From Planctomycetota bacterium (GTDB lineage Bacteria > Planctomycetota > Phycisphaerae > Phycisphaerales > UBA1924), in the NCBI GenBank assembly GCA_030950285.1, contig JAUZRR010000015.1:43480-107479 (forward strand): 64,000 bases of DNA. Reading direction: 5' to 3'. The notes under the pieces were generated by a model that ran no database searches, was not told where the DNA came from, and saw only the letters and a list, made by a program, of their open reading frames with translations. The position numbers and the translations under genes were made by a program. Below are positions 28,806 through 39,094 of this stretch, piece by piece (position 1 is the stretch's first letter; each line of letters begins with the position of its first letter).

Positions 28806-28886
28806 GAAATCGGAAGATGCGTGCGCAGAGCCCCTCGCGCGAGCGCCGGGGGACACTCGCAGAGCCCCTCGCGCGAGCGAGGGGGC
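28776..28886. repeat. Three REP-like palindromes
   Basis: 28776-28801 GTCCCCTCGCTTGCGCGAGGGACTCT; 28827-28853 and 28861-28886 in opposite orientation. Confidence 0.75.
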
Positions 28887-28898
28887 ACGGGCGTGCCG

Positions 28899-29783
28899 TC
28901 ACACGCCCAACACCCGCAGCGCCCCCGGCAGCACACCGAGGCGGAGCGATTCGCCCGGTTCGAGCCATCCCCCCGCCTCGCCGTCGACCTGCCGGGGGGC
29001 GGGGGTTGTCGATGTAAGCATAATGTCGGCACCCCGCGCGGTGACCACACCGGGCCAGTCCGTCGGCGCGCCGATTGCGCAGCGGGCCACCCACACCAGG
29101 GCGTGCGCGATCGTGCGCGCGGGGAAGAACACAACATCAAGCCGCCCGTCGCGCATGTCGGCCACCCGGGCGGGATCGAGCCCCAGCGCGTACCGCTGGC
29201 AGTTGGCGATCATGACAAATCCTCGCTGGTTGGTCACGATCGCTTTGCCCTCGACCACGATCGTCAGCTCCGGCAAGCTCGGCTCGCGGCACTCGGCGAG
29301 GATCGGCTTGAGGTACATCGCGTGCCCGCTCGCGCGGCTGCGGACCGCGTGCAGGCGGTGGATCACCCCGGCATCCGGCCCGACCGAAACCAAGATCGCA
29401 AACGGTGCGCCGTTGACCGTACCCACGTCCACCGGCGCGCCCGGCCTGCGCTCGAGCGCGCACAGCACGTGGGTCGGCTCGCCGGTCATGCCGAACTCGC
29501 GGGCGAAGAGGTTCTCGTTGCCGCCGGGTGCGTGATAAATCGGTGCGCCGGTGCGGAGCAACTCGGGCAGCGCGTAGTGGATCGTGCCGTCGCCGCCGAC
29601 TGCGACCACTGCGTCTACACCGTCAAACCCCGTCTCTTTGGCGGTGCCCGGGGGCGCTGGCGCGCCGGGCTGAACCATCGTCACCCGGTGCCCCTCGCGT
29701 TCGAGTTCACGGGCGATCCGATCGGCGAGTGCCGCGGCTTTGCCCTTGCCAGACTTTCGGTTTGCCAGCATGAGCACCCGCAT
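28899..29783 (-). CDS. Diacylglycerol kinase family lipid kinase
   Basis: ANRKSGKGKA...VVAVGGDGTIHYAL. Confidence 0.85.
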   Translation of the reverse strand: MRVLMLANRKSGKGKAAALADRIARELEREGHRVTMVQPGAPAPPGTAKETGFDGVDAVVAVGGDGTIHYALPELLRTGAPIYHAPGGNENLFAREFGMTGEPTHVLCALERRPGAPVDVGTVNGAPFAILVSVGPDAGVIHRLHAVRSRASGHAMYLKPILAECREPSLPELTIVVEGKAIVTNQRGFVMIANCQRYALGLDPARVADMRDGRLDVVFFPARTIAHALVWVARCAIGAPTDWPGVVTARGADIMLTSTTPAPRQVDGEAGGWLEPGESLRLGVLPGALRVLGV

Positions 29784-29832
29784 GGAGACAGGATAGGAAC
29801 ATCCCTGCATCCTGTTTGCCTACCATCCGCTC

Positions 29833-30657
29833 ATGCGACGAGGCACTTCCAGAGTTCACCCGACCGACGTGGACGCGGCGTACGCGGCGGCCCAGTGTGT
29901 GGTCGAGACCCACCGCCGCGTGTCGAGCTTTCTGCACATCGGGGTGACGCTGGCGGAGGTCGATGCGTTTGTCGCCAAGACACTCGACAACCTCAAGTGC
30001 AAGAGCTGTTTCCAAGGCTACAAAATCCCGCGACTGCCCCCGTTTCCGAGCCACGCGTGCCTGAGCGTCAACGAGTGCATCGTCCACGGCACGGCCGGCT
30101 CGCTCACGCGGCCGCTGGTCGCGGGTGACCTGCTCAAGGTCGATATCGGCGTCTCGCACAAGGGCTGGATCGGCGATGCGGCGTGGACCTACAGCTTCGG
30201 TGAACCGACCCCCGAGGTCCGCCGCCTCATGGAGTGCGGCAAGGAAACGATCAAGCGCGGCGTCCCGACGCTGCGCCCGGACACGCCGTTCCTGACTTGG
30301 GCGCAGACCGTGCAGGACTACGCCGAGAAAGAATGCGGGATGTGCATGGTGCGCGGGCTCGGGGGCCACGGGTACGGCCGCACGCTGCACGCGCCGCCCT
30401 TTGTCGCCAACATCGTGCCCCACCACATCGGCGAGTGGCCCGACGCCCACCGCCACCCCGAGCCCGGGACGCTCATCGCGGTCGAGCCGATGATCGCGAT
30501 CGGCACGGGGGAGACGTCGCAACGCCGCGGGAAGTGGCCGATCAACACCGCCGACGGATCGATGTCGGTCCACTACGAGCACGACGTGCTGATCACCGAC
30601 GGCGAGCCCCGGGTGCTGACCGAGGGGCTCGACGAGGTGTGCGACATCATCACGTAA
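29833..30657 (+). CDS. map: Type I methionyl aminopeptidase
   Basis: FPSHACLSVNECIVHGT, DIGVSHKGWIGDAAWTY, GHGYGRTLH, VEPMI. Confidence 0.92.
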   Translation: MRRGTSRVHPTDVDAAYAAAQCVVETHRRVSSFLHIGVTLAEVDAFVAKTLDNLKCKSCFQGYKIPRLPPFPSHACLSVNECIVHGTAGSLTRPLVAGDLLKVDIGVSHKGWIGDAAWTYSFGEPTPEVRRLMECGKETIKRGVPTLRPDTPFLTWAQTVQDYAEKECGMCMVRGLGGHGYGRTLHAPPFVANIVPHHIGEWPDAHRHPEPGTLIAVEPMIAIGTGETSQRRGKWPINTADGSMSVHYEHDVLITDGEPRVLTEGLDEVCDIIT

Positions 30658-30680
30658 AGCGATCGCACCAAGAGAGACGC

Positions 30681-30720
30681 GAAAAAGAAAGAGCGGGCCA
30701 CCCCGATGGGCGGCCCGCTC
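30681..30720 (-). terminator. Terminator for minus-strand protease gene
   Basis: GAGCGGGCC...GGCCCGCTC hairpin with T-rich tract on minus strand (CTTTCTTTTTC). Confidence 0.7.
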
Positions 30721-30759
30721 GCATGTGCTACTCAGTGTCCAGTCGGTGTGCTGACGTGG

Positions 30760-32934
30760 TCAGGGAACAATGACGCGGACGTTGGTGGAGAACTCACTCC
30801 GGAGCGTCTCTGAGGTCAGACGCAGCTTGTAGCGCCATTCACCCGCCCCCGGAGCATCGCTGTAGCTCTCGGTGTTGGGCGGAAGTGTGGCGATCAGGAC
30901 CTTGGCCTGCCAGCGGAAACGACCGTTGACGAACTTGTATTCCTGACGGTAGACCTCGATGCCGGTTTCCATGTTGGAGCGATCGGTCCAGATCATGTCC
31001 ACGCTGCCGCCGTTGACGGTACCGGAGAAGTTGACCGGACGCTTGGGCTTGATGGGCTTGTAGGGGGTCCAGGCCGAGTCGCCGCCGGCACCCTCTGCGC
31101 GGACGCGATAGCGCCAGCCGTTGAGGCTCTCGGCGATGGTGTCAACGAAGAGCTCGTCGTTGGCCGCTGCGGGGCCGAGATCGGTCCGGTTGGTCCACGA
31201 GCCGTTGACTTTCTCTTGCCGCTGAATGCCGAACCCGGTCTCGTTGTTCGAGTTGTCGGTCCAGACGACATTCATCTTGCCGGCCGGCCCTTCGAGGGCG
31301 CTGTTGATGGTTGGCACTGCCGGGACGCCGCCGCCCGCGGTGATGGTGACGCTGAGGAGCTCAAAGTCGCTGAGCCCGCCGGAGTCGGTCACAGAGACAT
31401 CGATGAAGTGCAGCCCTTCGGTCATAGCTGAGGTCGTGAAGTTTCCGGTCCCAAGCAGCCCGTCCTGGGTCGAGGTCCACGTCACGAGGTTGGAGATATC
31501 CCCGTCCTCGGCGTCGATGGTGGTGCTGTCGAAGGTGACCGGGGTGCCTTCAGCAAACGAGCTGAAGTTGGCCGGGGAGTTGATGGTGATGACCGGCGGG
31601 GTGTTGGCCATGCCGCCGGCGAGCAGGAGAGATTCGTAGGAGTTGATGCGGCCGTAGCCGTAGGTGTTGTCGACGCCGCCGGCGCCGAGGTCATCGCACC
31701 CTGCTTTGAGGATGTCTTCGACCTCGTCAGGAGTGAGACCCGGGTTGGACGACCAGATGAGGCCGATGAGGCCGGCGGTCAGCGGGGCGCTGAAGCTGGT
31801 GCCGCTGACCGACGCGTAGCTGTTGCCGGTGTTGGTGGTGTGCACGCTGCTGCCAGGAGCCATGAGGTCAACCGAAGGCCCACGGGCGCTGAAGCTCGAG
31901 ATGTTGTCGCTGCTGGTGGTTGCGCCGACGACAATGACGTCGTCGTTGTCGCGGTTGCCCCAGTTGAGGGTTGACCCGTCGTTGCCGGCTGCCCAGGTGA
32001 GCAATCCACCGAGGTTCTTGATCTGGGTCGCAGTCGAGCGAACGCTGCTGGTGTTGACGCCGGAGTAGGAAACATTGGCGACCTTGTCACCTGCCTGGAT
32101 GGAGGTGAGCGCAGCGTGGGTGAGCGTGCTCAGGCTCGACGACCCGCTGGAGGTGTTGCTGACCCGCATCATGCGGTGGCTGAGGTTCCACCCGACGCCG
32201 GAGACGCCGACCCCGTTGTCGCCGTTGGCCGCAGCGCAGCCCGTGGTGTTGGTGCCGTGGGGGTGGACCGGTCCGATGTTGCCGCCATCGTTCTCCCAGA
32301 CGCGGTTGACGGCGTTGTAGCCTTCCTTGCGGTGCAGTTGGAAGTCAGAGTGGCTTGTCTCGATCCCGGTGTCGCAGATGCCGACGGTGACCGAAGAGTT
32401 TCCTGTGTCGAGATCCCACGCGTCACAGGACTGCATGCGGTTGGCGTTGTGGTGCCACTGGTTGCCAAGCCGGGGGTCGTTGGGGCAGTTGGCGATGGGG
32501 TAGAGCGTCCAGTTGGGCTCGACAAACTCGAAGAGCCCGGTGGAGATCAGGCCGTTGATGACTTCGTTTTCGGTCATCCCGTTGGGGACAAGCAAGACGT
32601 AGTGATCGACCAGGGGCTCGTATTCCAGTTCGACGAACTGCGCCAGCATCGCTTTGGCTTGCTGGATCGTCGCGGAGATCTCGGCCTGGTTCATGCCGCG
32701 CTCGGCGAGCGTCTCAAACTGCAACGGCTTGGCGATGATCTCGCCGGAGAACTCCATCGACCCGGGGATCTCGACAAAGACCACCTGACCCTGCCCGGCT
32801 GCTTGCGCAACCGCGGGGCCCTGTGACTCACCAGACACCACGGGCGCGGTGCCGACGGTGGCAGCTGCGGTACCCGCAGCTGCGACCAAGAGCAACGCCG
32901 AAACCGACGACCTTGTGAACAAAGACTTCTGCAT
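30760..32934 (-). CDS. Secreted S8 (subtilisin-like) serine protease with C-terminal Ig/FN3-like repeats
   Basis: VGICDTGIETSHSDF (Asp), HPHGTNTTGCAAA (His), SGTSFSAPLTAG (Ser). Confidence 0.92.
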   Translation of the reverse strand: MQKSLFTRSSVSALLLVAAAGTAAATVGTAPVVSGESQGPAVAQAAGQGQVVFVEIPGSMEFSGEIIAKPLQFETLAERGMNQAEISATIQQAKAMLAQFVELEYEPLVDHYVLLVPNGMTENEVINGLISTGLFEFVEPNWTLYPIANCPNDPRLGNQWHHNANRMQSCDAWDLDTGNSSVTVGICDTGIETSHSDFQLHRKEGYNAVNRVWENDGGNIGPVHPHGTNTTGCAAANGDNGVGVSGVGWNLSHRMMRVSNTSSGSSSLSTLTHAALTSIQAGDKVANVSYSGVNTSSVRSTATQIKNLGGLLTWAAGNDGSTLNWGNRDNDDVIVVGATTSSDNISSFSARGPSVDLMAPGSSVHTTNTGNSYASVSGTSFSAPLTAGLIGLIWSSNPGLTPDEVEDILKAGCDDLGAGGVDNTYGYGRINSYESLLLAGGMANTPPVITINSPANFSSFAEGTPVTFDSTTIDAEDGDISNLVTWTSTQDGLLGTGNFTTSAMTEGLHFIDVSVTDSGGLSDFELLSVTITAGGGVPAVPTINSALEGPAGKMNVVWTDNSNNETGFGIQRQEKVNGSWTNRTDLGPAAANDELFVDTIAESLNGWRYRVRAEGAGGDSAWTPYKPIKPKRPVNFSGTVNGGSVDMIWTDRSNMETGIEVYRQEYKFVNGRFRWQAKVLIATLPPNTESYSDAPGAGEWRYKLRLTSETLRSEFSTNVRVIVP

Positions 32935-33188
32935 TGACCTTCTCCAATCTAAATGCGCGGGACCAACCCGCATACGGGAGAGCTCCCGCTCATCAAACCC
33001 CTCACCGGCCCGAAACCCGAGCCGGCAGAACGCGACACTTTCCCACGAGAAAGCCACACAGGCTTTACCTGGGACCGAACTGGTCCCGTATACATGAATA
33101 TCCAAAATACTGCAACCTGAGCGCCGAGTCAAGGCTGATCTGCAGATAGCGTCTGGTCGAGGTCCATAAATCGCCGTAGGCTCTGTCT

Positions 33189-34040
33189 ATGACTCGAATC
33201 GAGACGATTTTTCGGGACGCTCGCCAGCAGGGCCGCCGCCTCATTATGCCATTTGTCTGTGCCGGGCACACCAAACCGGACACGCTAGTCCACTTTCTCC
33301 CCGCCCTTCAACACGCCGGGGCGGGGGTCGTGGAGATCGGGCTCCCTTTTTCCGACCCGATCGCCGACGGCCCCGTGATCGCGGCGGCGATGCACGACGC
33401 CCTCGAGCGCGGCACCACCCCCGAGCAGGTCTTCAACCAGGTCGCGCAGGTCCGGGCGTCGCTCGATATCGGGCTGGTCGCGATGGTCAGCGTCTCGATT
33501 GTGTACCGGGCGGGCGGCCCGGACGGGTTCGCTGCCCAGGCCGCCCAGGCGGGGTTTGACGGCGTGATCTATCCCGACGCCCCCTTCGAGGAGGCCGACG
33601 ACCTGCTGGCCGCGGCCCGCGAGGCGGGGATGACCGCGTCGCTCCTGATCTCCCCCACCACCCCCGCCGCCCGGGCCGAAGCGATCGCCAAGGCCTGCTC
33701 GGGGTTTGTCTATCTGCTCGCCCGGACCGGCATCACCGGCGAGCGCTCAGACGCGCCGGACGTCGCCGGCCGGGTGGCTGCGCTCCGCAAAGCAACCGAC
33801 ACCCCCATCGCCTGCGGCTTCGGGATCTCGACACCCGAGCACGTGCGGGCGGTGGTTCAGCACGCCGACGCGGCGATCGTCGGCAGCGCGCTGGTCAAGC
33901 GCATGTCCCAGGCCGAGGCCGATGGTCAGGACGCCGTCGAGGCGGCGGTGGCTTTCGTCCGGGAACTCGTCCAAGCCGCCGCCGAGGTCTCGAAGCCCGA
34001 GCCGGACACGGGCAACGAACCGGTGACCGAATCGGATTGA
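33189..34040 (+). CDS. trpA: Tryptophan synthase alpha subunit
   Basis: [33 protein letters not shown]. Confidence 0.93.
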   Translation: MTRIETIFRDARQQGRRLIMPFVCAGHTKPDTLVHFLPALQHAGAGVVEIGLPFSDPIADGPVIAAAMHDALERGTTPEQVFNQVAQVRASLDIGLVAMVSVSIVYRAGGPDGFAAQAAQAGFDGVIYPDAPFEEADDLLAAAREAGMTASLLISPTTPAARAEAIAKACSGFVYLLARTGITGERSDAPDVAGRVAALRKATDTPIACGFGISTPEHVRAVVQHADAAIVGSALVKRMSQAEADGQDAVEAAVAFVRELVQAAAEVSKPEPDTGNEPVTESD

Positions 34041-34227
34041 GGGCGTCTGTCTCTCGGCAAATCCAGCAGAAATTTCGCTCGGCGGGCGCTCTCGACTTGC
34101 CGAACGCCGCAAACCTGCCACAATGCGCCGGAACCAGGGCGACGGGCATCGTCGCGCAGCGGAGCGTGCAGCCCCCACCGTCAGCACACGCCAACCGCCC
34201 CTCGAGAGGGCGGAAGGGAACGCACCG

Positions 34228-36426
34228 ATGCATCGGCTGAGCAACGGAGTCGGCACCACCACCAACAGCACCGAACCCTGGGACGCGGCGCCGCCCAAAC
34301 AACCCGCGCGCGGGAGTCACGTCCAGGACGAGTACGCCTGCGACGTCTTCAACGAACGGGAGATGCAGCAGCGGCTGCCCAAGAACGTCTTCCGCAGCTT
34401 CATGCGCACGGTCCAACTGGGCAAGAGCCTCCCCCCCGAGATCGCCGACGTGATCGCGTCGGCAATGAAGGAGTGGGCCGTCGAGAACGGCGCGACCCAC
34501 TTCACGCACTGGTTCCAGCCGCTGACCGGATCCACCGCAGAAAAACACGACAGCTTTATGACCCCCGACAATCACGGCGGCGTGATCTGCGAGTTTACCG
34601 GCGGGATGCTCGTGCAGGGCGAATCCGACGCGTCGAGCTTCCCCTCCGGCGGCCTCCGCGCCACGTTCGAGGCCCGGGGCTACACCGCCTGGGACGCGAC
34701 CAGCCCGGTCTTTCTCGTTCGCGGCCCCAACCACGTCACGCTGTGCATCCCCACCGCGTTTGTCTCATGGACCGGCGAAGCCCTCGACAAGAAGACCCCG
34801 CTGCTCCGCTCGATGGACGCGCTCTCGCAGGCCGCGATGCGTGTGCTCAAGCTGTTCGGTGCGGACGAACCGGTGAGCCGGGTCTTTGCGACAGTCGGCG
34901 CCGAGCAAGAGTACTTTCTGCTCGACAGCGATCTGTTCTACCAGCGACCCGACCTTGCCAACTGCGCGCGCACCCTCATCGGAGCCCAGCCCGCCAAGGG
35001 TCAGCAGCTCGAAGACCACTACTTCGGGTCCATCCCGCCCCGCGTGCTGGCGTATATGGCAGACTGCGAGCGCGAGCTGTACCGCTTGGGCGTTCCGATC
35101 AAGACCCGGCACAACGAGGTCGCGCCGTGCCAGTTCGAGATCGCGCCCTACTTTGAGAACGCCAACATCGCCTGCGACCACCAGATGCTGGTGATGGAGA
35201 CGCTGCGCCGGGTCGCCCCGCGCTTCGGCCTCCGCCCGATCCTGCACGAAAAACCCTTCGCCGGGATCAACGGCTCGGGCAAACACCTCAACTGGTCACT
35301 CTCGACCGACACCGGCGTCAACCTGCTCGACCCGCGTGAAGAAACGCACACAAACATGCAGTTCCTGGTCTTTCTCTGCGCTGTCATCGCGGCGGTGGAC
35401 AAGCACGCGGTGCTGCTCCGCGCCAGCGTGGCGAGTGCGGGCAACGACCACCGCTTGGGCGCCAACGAGGCGCCGCCGGCGATCATCTCGATTTTCCTGG
35501 GCGACATGCTCATGGACATCGTCGAACAGCTCGAAGCCGGCGACCCCCGCAAGACCATGAAGGGCGGCAACCTCGACCTCGGCGCCGACTCGCTGCCGTT
35601 GATCCCCCGAGACACCGGCGACCGCAACCGTACCTCGCCGTTCGCGTTCACGGGCAACAAGTTCGAGTTCCGGGCGCTGGGCTCGACCGCGGCGATCTCG
35701 TGGCCGACCACCGTGCTCAACACGATCGTCACCGAGGCGCTCCACGAACTCGCCGATCAGCTCGATCGAGGTTTCGGCACAAACCCGACCAAAGAGAAAC
35801 AAGAACAGGTTGTGCGCTCGGTGCTCTCCGCATCGATCAAAGCCCACAAGCGGGTGCTCTTCAACGGCGACGGGTACGACGACGCCTGGCAGGAAGAGGC
35901 CGCCCGCCGCGGGCTGCCCAACCTCCGCAACAGTGTGGACGCGCTGGTCGAGCTCAACAGCCCCGAGAGCGTCGAGGTGTTCCAGACGCACAAGGTGCTC
36001 AGCAAGGCCGAGCTCGACAGCCGCGCGACCATCCTCATGCAGAAGTACTGCAAGCAGATGCTCATCGAAGCCGAGACACTCCGCTCGGTGGTCCGCACCC
36101 GGGTGCTGCCCTCGGCGCTCCGGCACCAGACCGAATCGATCGAGGCGCTCGCCGCGACCGAGGCGGTCGACTTGGAGCTGCCCGAGCTGCGCGACGAGAT
36201 CGAGCGGCTGGTTGAACTCAACCGCGCCTGCCACGCGCAACTCGCGGCGCTCGATAAGGTGCTCGCCCACGAGCTGACCGACCCGATTCAGCTCGCCAAG
36301 TACATCCGCGACAACATCCGGCCGGTGATGAGCGACGTGCGAGAAGTCGCCGACGAGCTTGAGGGGCTCGTCGCCGCGGACCTGTGGACACTGCCGACCT
36401 ATCAGGAAATGCTCATCGTTCGATAA
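34228..36426 (+). CDS. glnN: Glutamine synthetase type III
   Basis: [58 protein letters not shown]. Confidence 0.93.
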   Translation: MHRLSNGVGTTTNSTEPWDAAPPKQPARGSHVQDEYACDVFNEREMQQRLPKNVFRSFMRTVQLGKSLPPEIADVIASAMKEWAVENGATHFTHWFQPLTGSTAEKHDSFMTPDNHGGVICEFTGGMLVQGESDASSFPSGGLRATFEARGYTAWDATSPVFLVRGPNHVTLCIPTAFVSWTGEALDKKTPLLRSMDALSQAAMRVLKLFGADEPVSRVFATVGAEQEYFLLDSDLFYQRPDLANCARTLIGAQPAKGQQLEDHYFGSIPPRVLAYMADCERELYRLGVPIKTRHNEVAPCQFEIAPYFENANIACDHQMLVMETLRRVAPRFGLRPILHEKPFAGINGSGKHLNWSLSTDTGVNLLDPREETHTNMQFLVFLCAVIAAVDKHAVLLRASVASAGNDHRLGANEAPPAIISIFLGDMLMDIVEQLEAGDPRKTMKGGNLDLGADSLPLIPRDTGDRNRTSPFAFTGNKFEFRALGSTAAISWPTTVLNTIVTEALHELADQLDRGFGTNPTKEKQEQVVRSVLSASIKAHKRVLFNGDGYDDAWQEEAARRGLPNLRNSVDALVELNSPESVEVFQTHKVLSKAELDSRATILMQKYCKQMLIEAETLRSVVRTRVLPSALRHQTESIEALAATEAVDLELPELRDEIERLVELNRACHAQLAALDKVLAHELTDPIQLAKYIRDNIRPVMSDVREVADELEGLVAADLWTLPTYQEMLIVR

Positions 36427-36452
36427 CCCGTACCCCATACCCACACCCCCAC

Positions 36453-36526
36453 GGCCCCGTAGCTCAGCGGTCTAGAGCTGGCGACTCATAATCGCTCGGT
36501 CCTCGGTTCGAATCCGAGCGGGGCTA
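36453..36526 (+). tRNA. tRNA with CAT anticodon, probably tRNA-Ile2 (lysidine-modified)
   Basis: GGCCCCG-TA-GCTC...GGCGA-CTCATAA-TCGCT...CGGGGCT-A; anticodon arm matches E. coli Ile2 from memory. Confidence 0.85.
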
Positions 36527-36546
36527 TTTCCTGATTGAATCGTGAC

Positions 36547-36593
36547 TGGCCAGAGTTGGCCGTTTTCGTGCATGCTGTGGCTCGGAGTGGCCA
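36547..36593 (+). promoter_or_regulatory. Two copies of TGGCy-N5-TGGCC motif, 31 bp apart (candidate enhancer sites)
   Basis: 36547 TGGCCAGAGTTGGCCG and 36578 TGGCTCGGAGTGGCCA. Confidence 0.65.
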
Positions 36594-36640
36594 TTATGCA
36601 GCGGCTTGGCACGATATCGCTGCTGGGCGGGCAAGAAGTA

Positions 36641-36669
36641 TTGACACGCGGGGCTCGAAGCACCACAAT
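36641..36669 (+). promoter_or_regulatory. Sigma70-like promoter TTGACA-N17-CACAAT
   Basis: Upstream of the pseudopilin-like gene at 36728. Confidence 0.6.
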
Positions 36670-36727
36670 AGAACCCGTGTCGCCCAGCCCTCTCGCTTGA
36701 GCGGTCTGAACGGAGCTGCGCCTCTTC

Positions 36728-37519
36728 ATGTTTGATCGGCTCTTCAACCAACACCAGAGTGCTCGGCCCGGTGCGGTCCGCGCGTTCTCACTCGTGGAGT
36801 TGCTGGTCGTCATCGCGGTGATCGCGATGGTCATAGGGCTCTTGCTGCCGGCACTCTCCCACAGCATCTCGGCGGCGAGGCAGTTCCGTTGCCAGGTCTC
36901 GCTCCGCAGCGTTGGGTTTGACTTCGGCGTCTTTGCCGACGACACGATGCACGGCGACCGAGGCAACGACGCACGGCTCGCTCCACGGTTCAAGCTCGAG
37001 ACATTTCAGGAGTCCGAGTACGGCATCGACGAGTTCTGGCGCTGGGGCGACAAGGACCGCCACGAGTTGCCGGACGAATCGAACAACGACCCCATGCGGT
37101 GCTCCGAGGTCGACGGCTACGTCACGCTGCAGCGGGGTTCGCCCTGCCGGTCCGGCGGAGTGGGACCGGCGGAGAACGTCTCGTACACGTTCAACGGCCG
37201 GCTCGATCGCGCCCCGGCCCGCGGGTCCAACGGCTCCCGCTGGATGCAGACGACCCTGACCGACGGCGTGGTGTCAGAGCCGATGATCCCGCTCGCCTGG
37301 GATGTGGACGGCGCGACCGCCGCGGCCCGCCGGGTCACGCCTGTGTTCTCTGCGCCGATCGCCGACAGCACCAATGGTCCCTTTGCCAGCGGGTCGCTCT
37401 GGTTCCCCGCGATGCGGCACAACGGCTCGCTCAACGTGCTGTTCACCGATCAGCACGTCGAGGCCTCGAAAGACCCGCTCGGCGAGAAGAGCTGGAAGTG
37501 GGGATTCCTGCCCCGCTAG
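36728..37519 (+). CDS. Type II pseudopilin-like protein (N-terminal methylation motif)
   Basis: AFSLVELLVVIAVIAMVIGLLLPALSHSISAARQFRC; C-terminal MRHNGSLNVLFTDQHVE as in planctomycete DUF1559-like proteins. Confidence 0.85.
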   Translation: MFDRLFNQHQSARPGAVRAFSLVELLVVIAVIAMVIGLLLPALSHSISAARQFRCQVSLRSVGFDFGVFADDTMHGDRGNDARLAPRFKLETFQESEYGIDEFWRWGDKDRHELPDESNNDPMRCSEVDGYVTLQRGSPCRSGGVGPAENVSYTFNGRLDRAPARGSNGSRWMQTTLTDGVVSEPMIPLAWDVDGATAAARRVTPVFSAPIADSTNGPFASGSLWFPAMRHNGSLNVLFTDQHVEASKDPLGEKSWKWGFLPR

Positions 37520-37555
37520 GACAGACCGGCCCTGCGGCGGTACGCTCTGGATCGC

Positions 37556-39094
37556 ATGTCGCTTCACACTCGATTCTTGCTGCTGCTCGGCCTTCTCGGG
37601 GCGGCGGTCATTGCCAACATCGGGGTGACGGTCTGGACCGTCGGGCTGCTCGACCGCGAGCAGCGGCGGCCGGTCGAGCAGATCGGTTCGGCGCTGGGGG
37701 TGCTCAATGACACCAAACGCATCTTGTGGGACCAAGCCGGGGAGTTCGGGCTCTTTGTCATCCCCGGCAGGGTCGCCGAGGCAACGCCCGGCGAGGGCCG
37801 CACGTTCTCCCCGGAACGGGTGCGGAAGTTCCGCGTGCTCGGCGAGAAGGCACTGGAACGAATCTCGGATCTCGATGATATTGACGCCTCGCTGGTCCGC
37901 GCCGGGGTGAACACCGCGGCCAATCTCCGGTCCAGGATCACAAGAGTGAACTCCGGGTTCGAGACTTATCTCGACAACGGCGACGAAGCCACGTGGCAAA
38001 GCTCGCTGGGTGAGCTCTACACACTGCACGAGTTCATCGAACGGCTGGAAGCGAGGCTCATCCACGAAACCAGGCTCTCCGCAGCACACGGAGCACAGAT
38101 GCAGCAACGGCTGATGGCGACACTCATCAGCTCGATCGTCTCGGTCGTCATTGTCCTGCTCGCCGCGGCGTGGCTCTTCCGCCGGTGGGTGCTGGTCCGG
38201 GTCAGTCGCCTCGGTGTGGCGGCCGAACGCATCGGACGGGGCGAGTTCGACCACCGCGTCGAGGTGCAAGGCAACGACGAGCTGGACCGGGTCGGCCAGC
38301 AGATCAACGATATGACCCAGACCATCAAAACCATGCAGGCCGAGCGGATCGATCGCGAACGCCTGGCGGCGATCGGGGACATGGGGCGCCGGCTTGCGCA
38401 CAACATCCGCAACCCGCTCGGGGGCATCCGCTCGCTGGCCGAGCTCTCGACACTCGAGCTGGACGAGGCGAGCCCGGTCCGAGAACATCAGCAGCGGATT
38501 ATTCGAACGGTCGACCAGTTCACCCGCTGGTTACAGGACCTGCTCAGCGTGTCCAACCCGCTCGCGGTGAGCATCGCCGAGGTCGTGGTCGAGCCGTGGT
38601 TGACCGAGTTGGTCGAATCCCACCGGGCACTGGCCGAGTCACGCGGCATCACGCTGACGCTCGATACGGCCGACGCCCCGACGGCCGCCCCCTTCGACCG
38701 CGGGCACCTCGAGCACGTCGTCTCGGCGCTGATTACCAACGCGATCCAGGCGTGCAGCCGGGGGGGGGCGGTCCAAGTCAAGGCGGTCGCCGAATCGTCC
38801 GATTGGAGCTTGTCGGTCCTCGATGATGGGGCGGGAATCCAACCCGAACATTTGCAGAGTATGTTTGCGCCTTACTTTACCACCAAACCGGGCGGAACTG
38901 GCATTGGTCTTGCACAAGCAAAGAGAGTGGTGATGCAGCATGGCGGCCGAATATGGGCTGAAAACCGCGGCGAAAGCGGTTTGCCGGGCTTTGGAGCGGC
39001 ATTGCACGTCGAGTTGCCCTTGCGATCAAGGGCGAAAATGGCCATGACTGGCCAGAGCAATGAGGCGGACTGTGGCCAGAATACTCCTGCTTGA
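37556..39094 (+). CDS. Membrane sensor histidine kinase
   Basis: Two TMs, HAMP, H-box GRRLAHNIRNPLGGIRSLAEL, HATPase ALITNAIQA...GAGIQPE...FTTKPGGTGIGLA. Confidence 0.9.
   Translation: MSLHTRFLLLLGLLGAAVIANIGVTVWTVGLLDREQRRPVEQIGSALGVLNDTKRILWDQAGEFGLFVIPGRVAEATPGEGRTFSPERVRKFRVLGEKALERISDLDDIDASLVRAGVNTAANLRSRITRVNSGFETYLDNGDEATWQSSLGELYTLHEFIERLEARLIHETRLSAAHGAQMQQRLMATLISSIVSVVIVLLAAAWLFRRWVLVRVSRLGVAAERIGRGEFDHRVEVQGNDELDRVGQQINDMTQTIKTMQAERIDRERLAAIGDMGRRLAHNIRNPLGGIRSLAELSTLELDEASPVREHQQRIIRTVDQFTRWLQDLLSVSNPLAVSIAEVVVEPWLTELVESHRALAESRGITLTLDTADAPTAAPFDRGHLEHVVSALITNAIQACSRGGAVQVKAVAESSDWSLSVLDDGAGIQPEHLQSMFAPYFTTKPGGTGIGLAQAKRVVMQHGGRIWAENRGESGLPGFGAALHVELPLRSRAKMAMTGQSNEADCGQNTPA
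39039..39078 (+). promoter_or_regulatory. Two further TGGC-N5-TGGCCA motif copies at kinase/regulator junction
   Basis: 39039 TGGCCATGACTGGCCA; 39063 AGGCGGACTGTGGCCA. Confidence 0.5.

Noticed and set aside
26367-28856. 829-aa minus-strand ORF
   Set aside because: Antisense to hutG/hutI; sense frames have clear catalytic motifs.
36606-36624. Sigma54 promoter TGGCACGATATCGCTGCT upstream of the pseudopilin
   Set aside because: The -24 half is perfect but GG-to-GC spacing is 9 or 12 instead of 10, so not called as a promoter.
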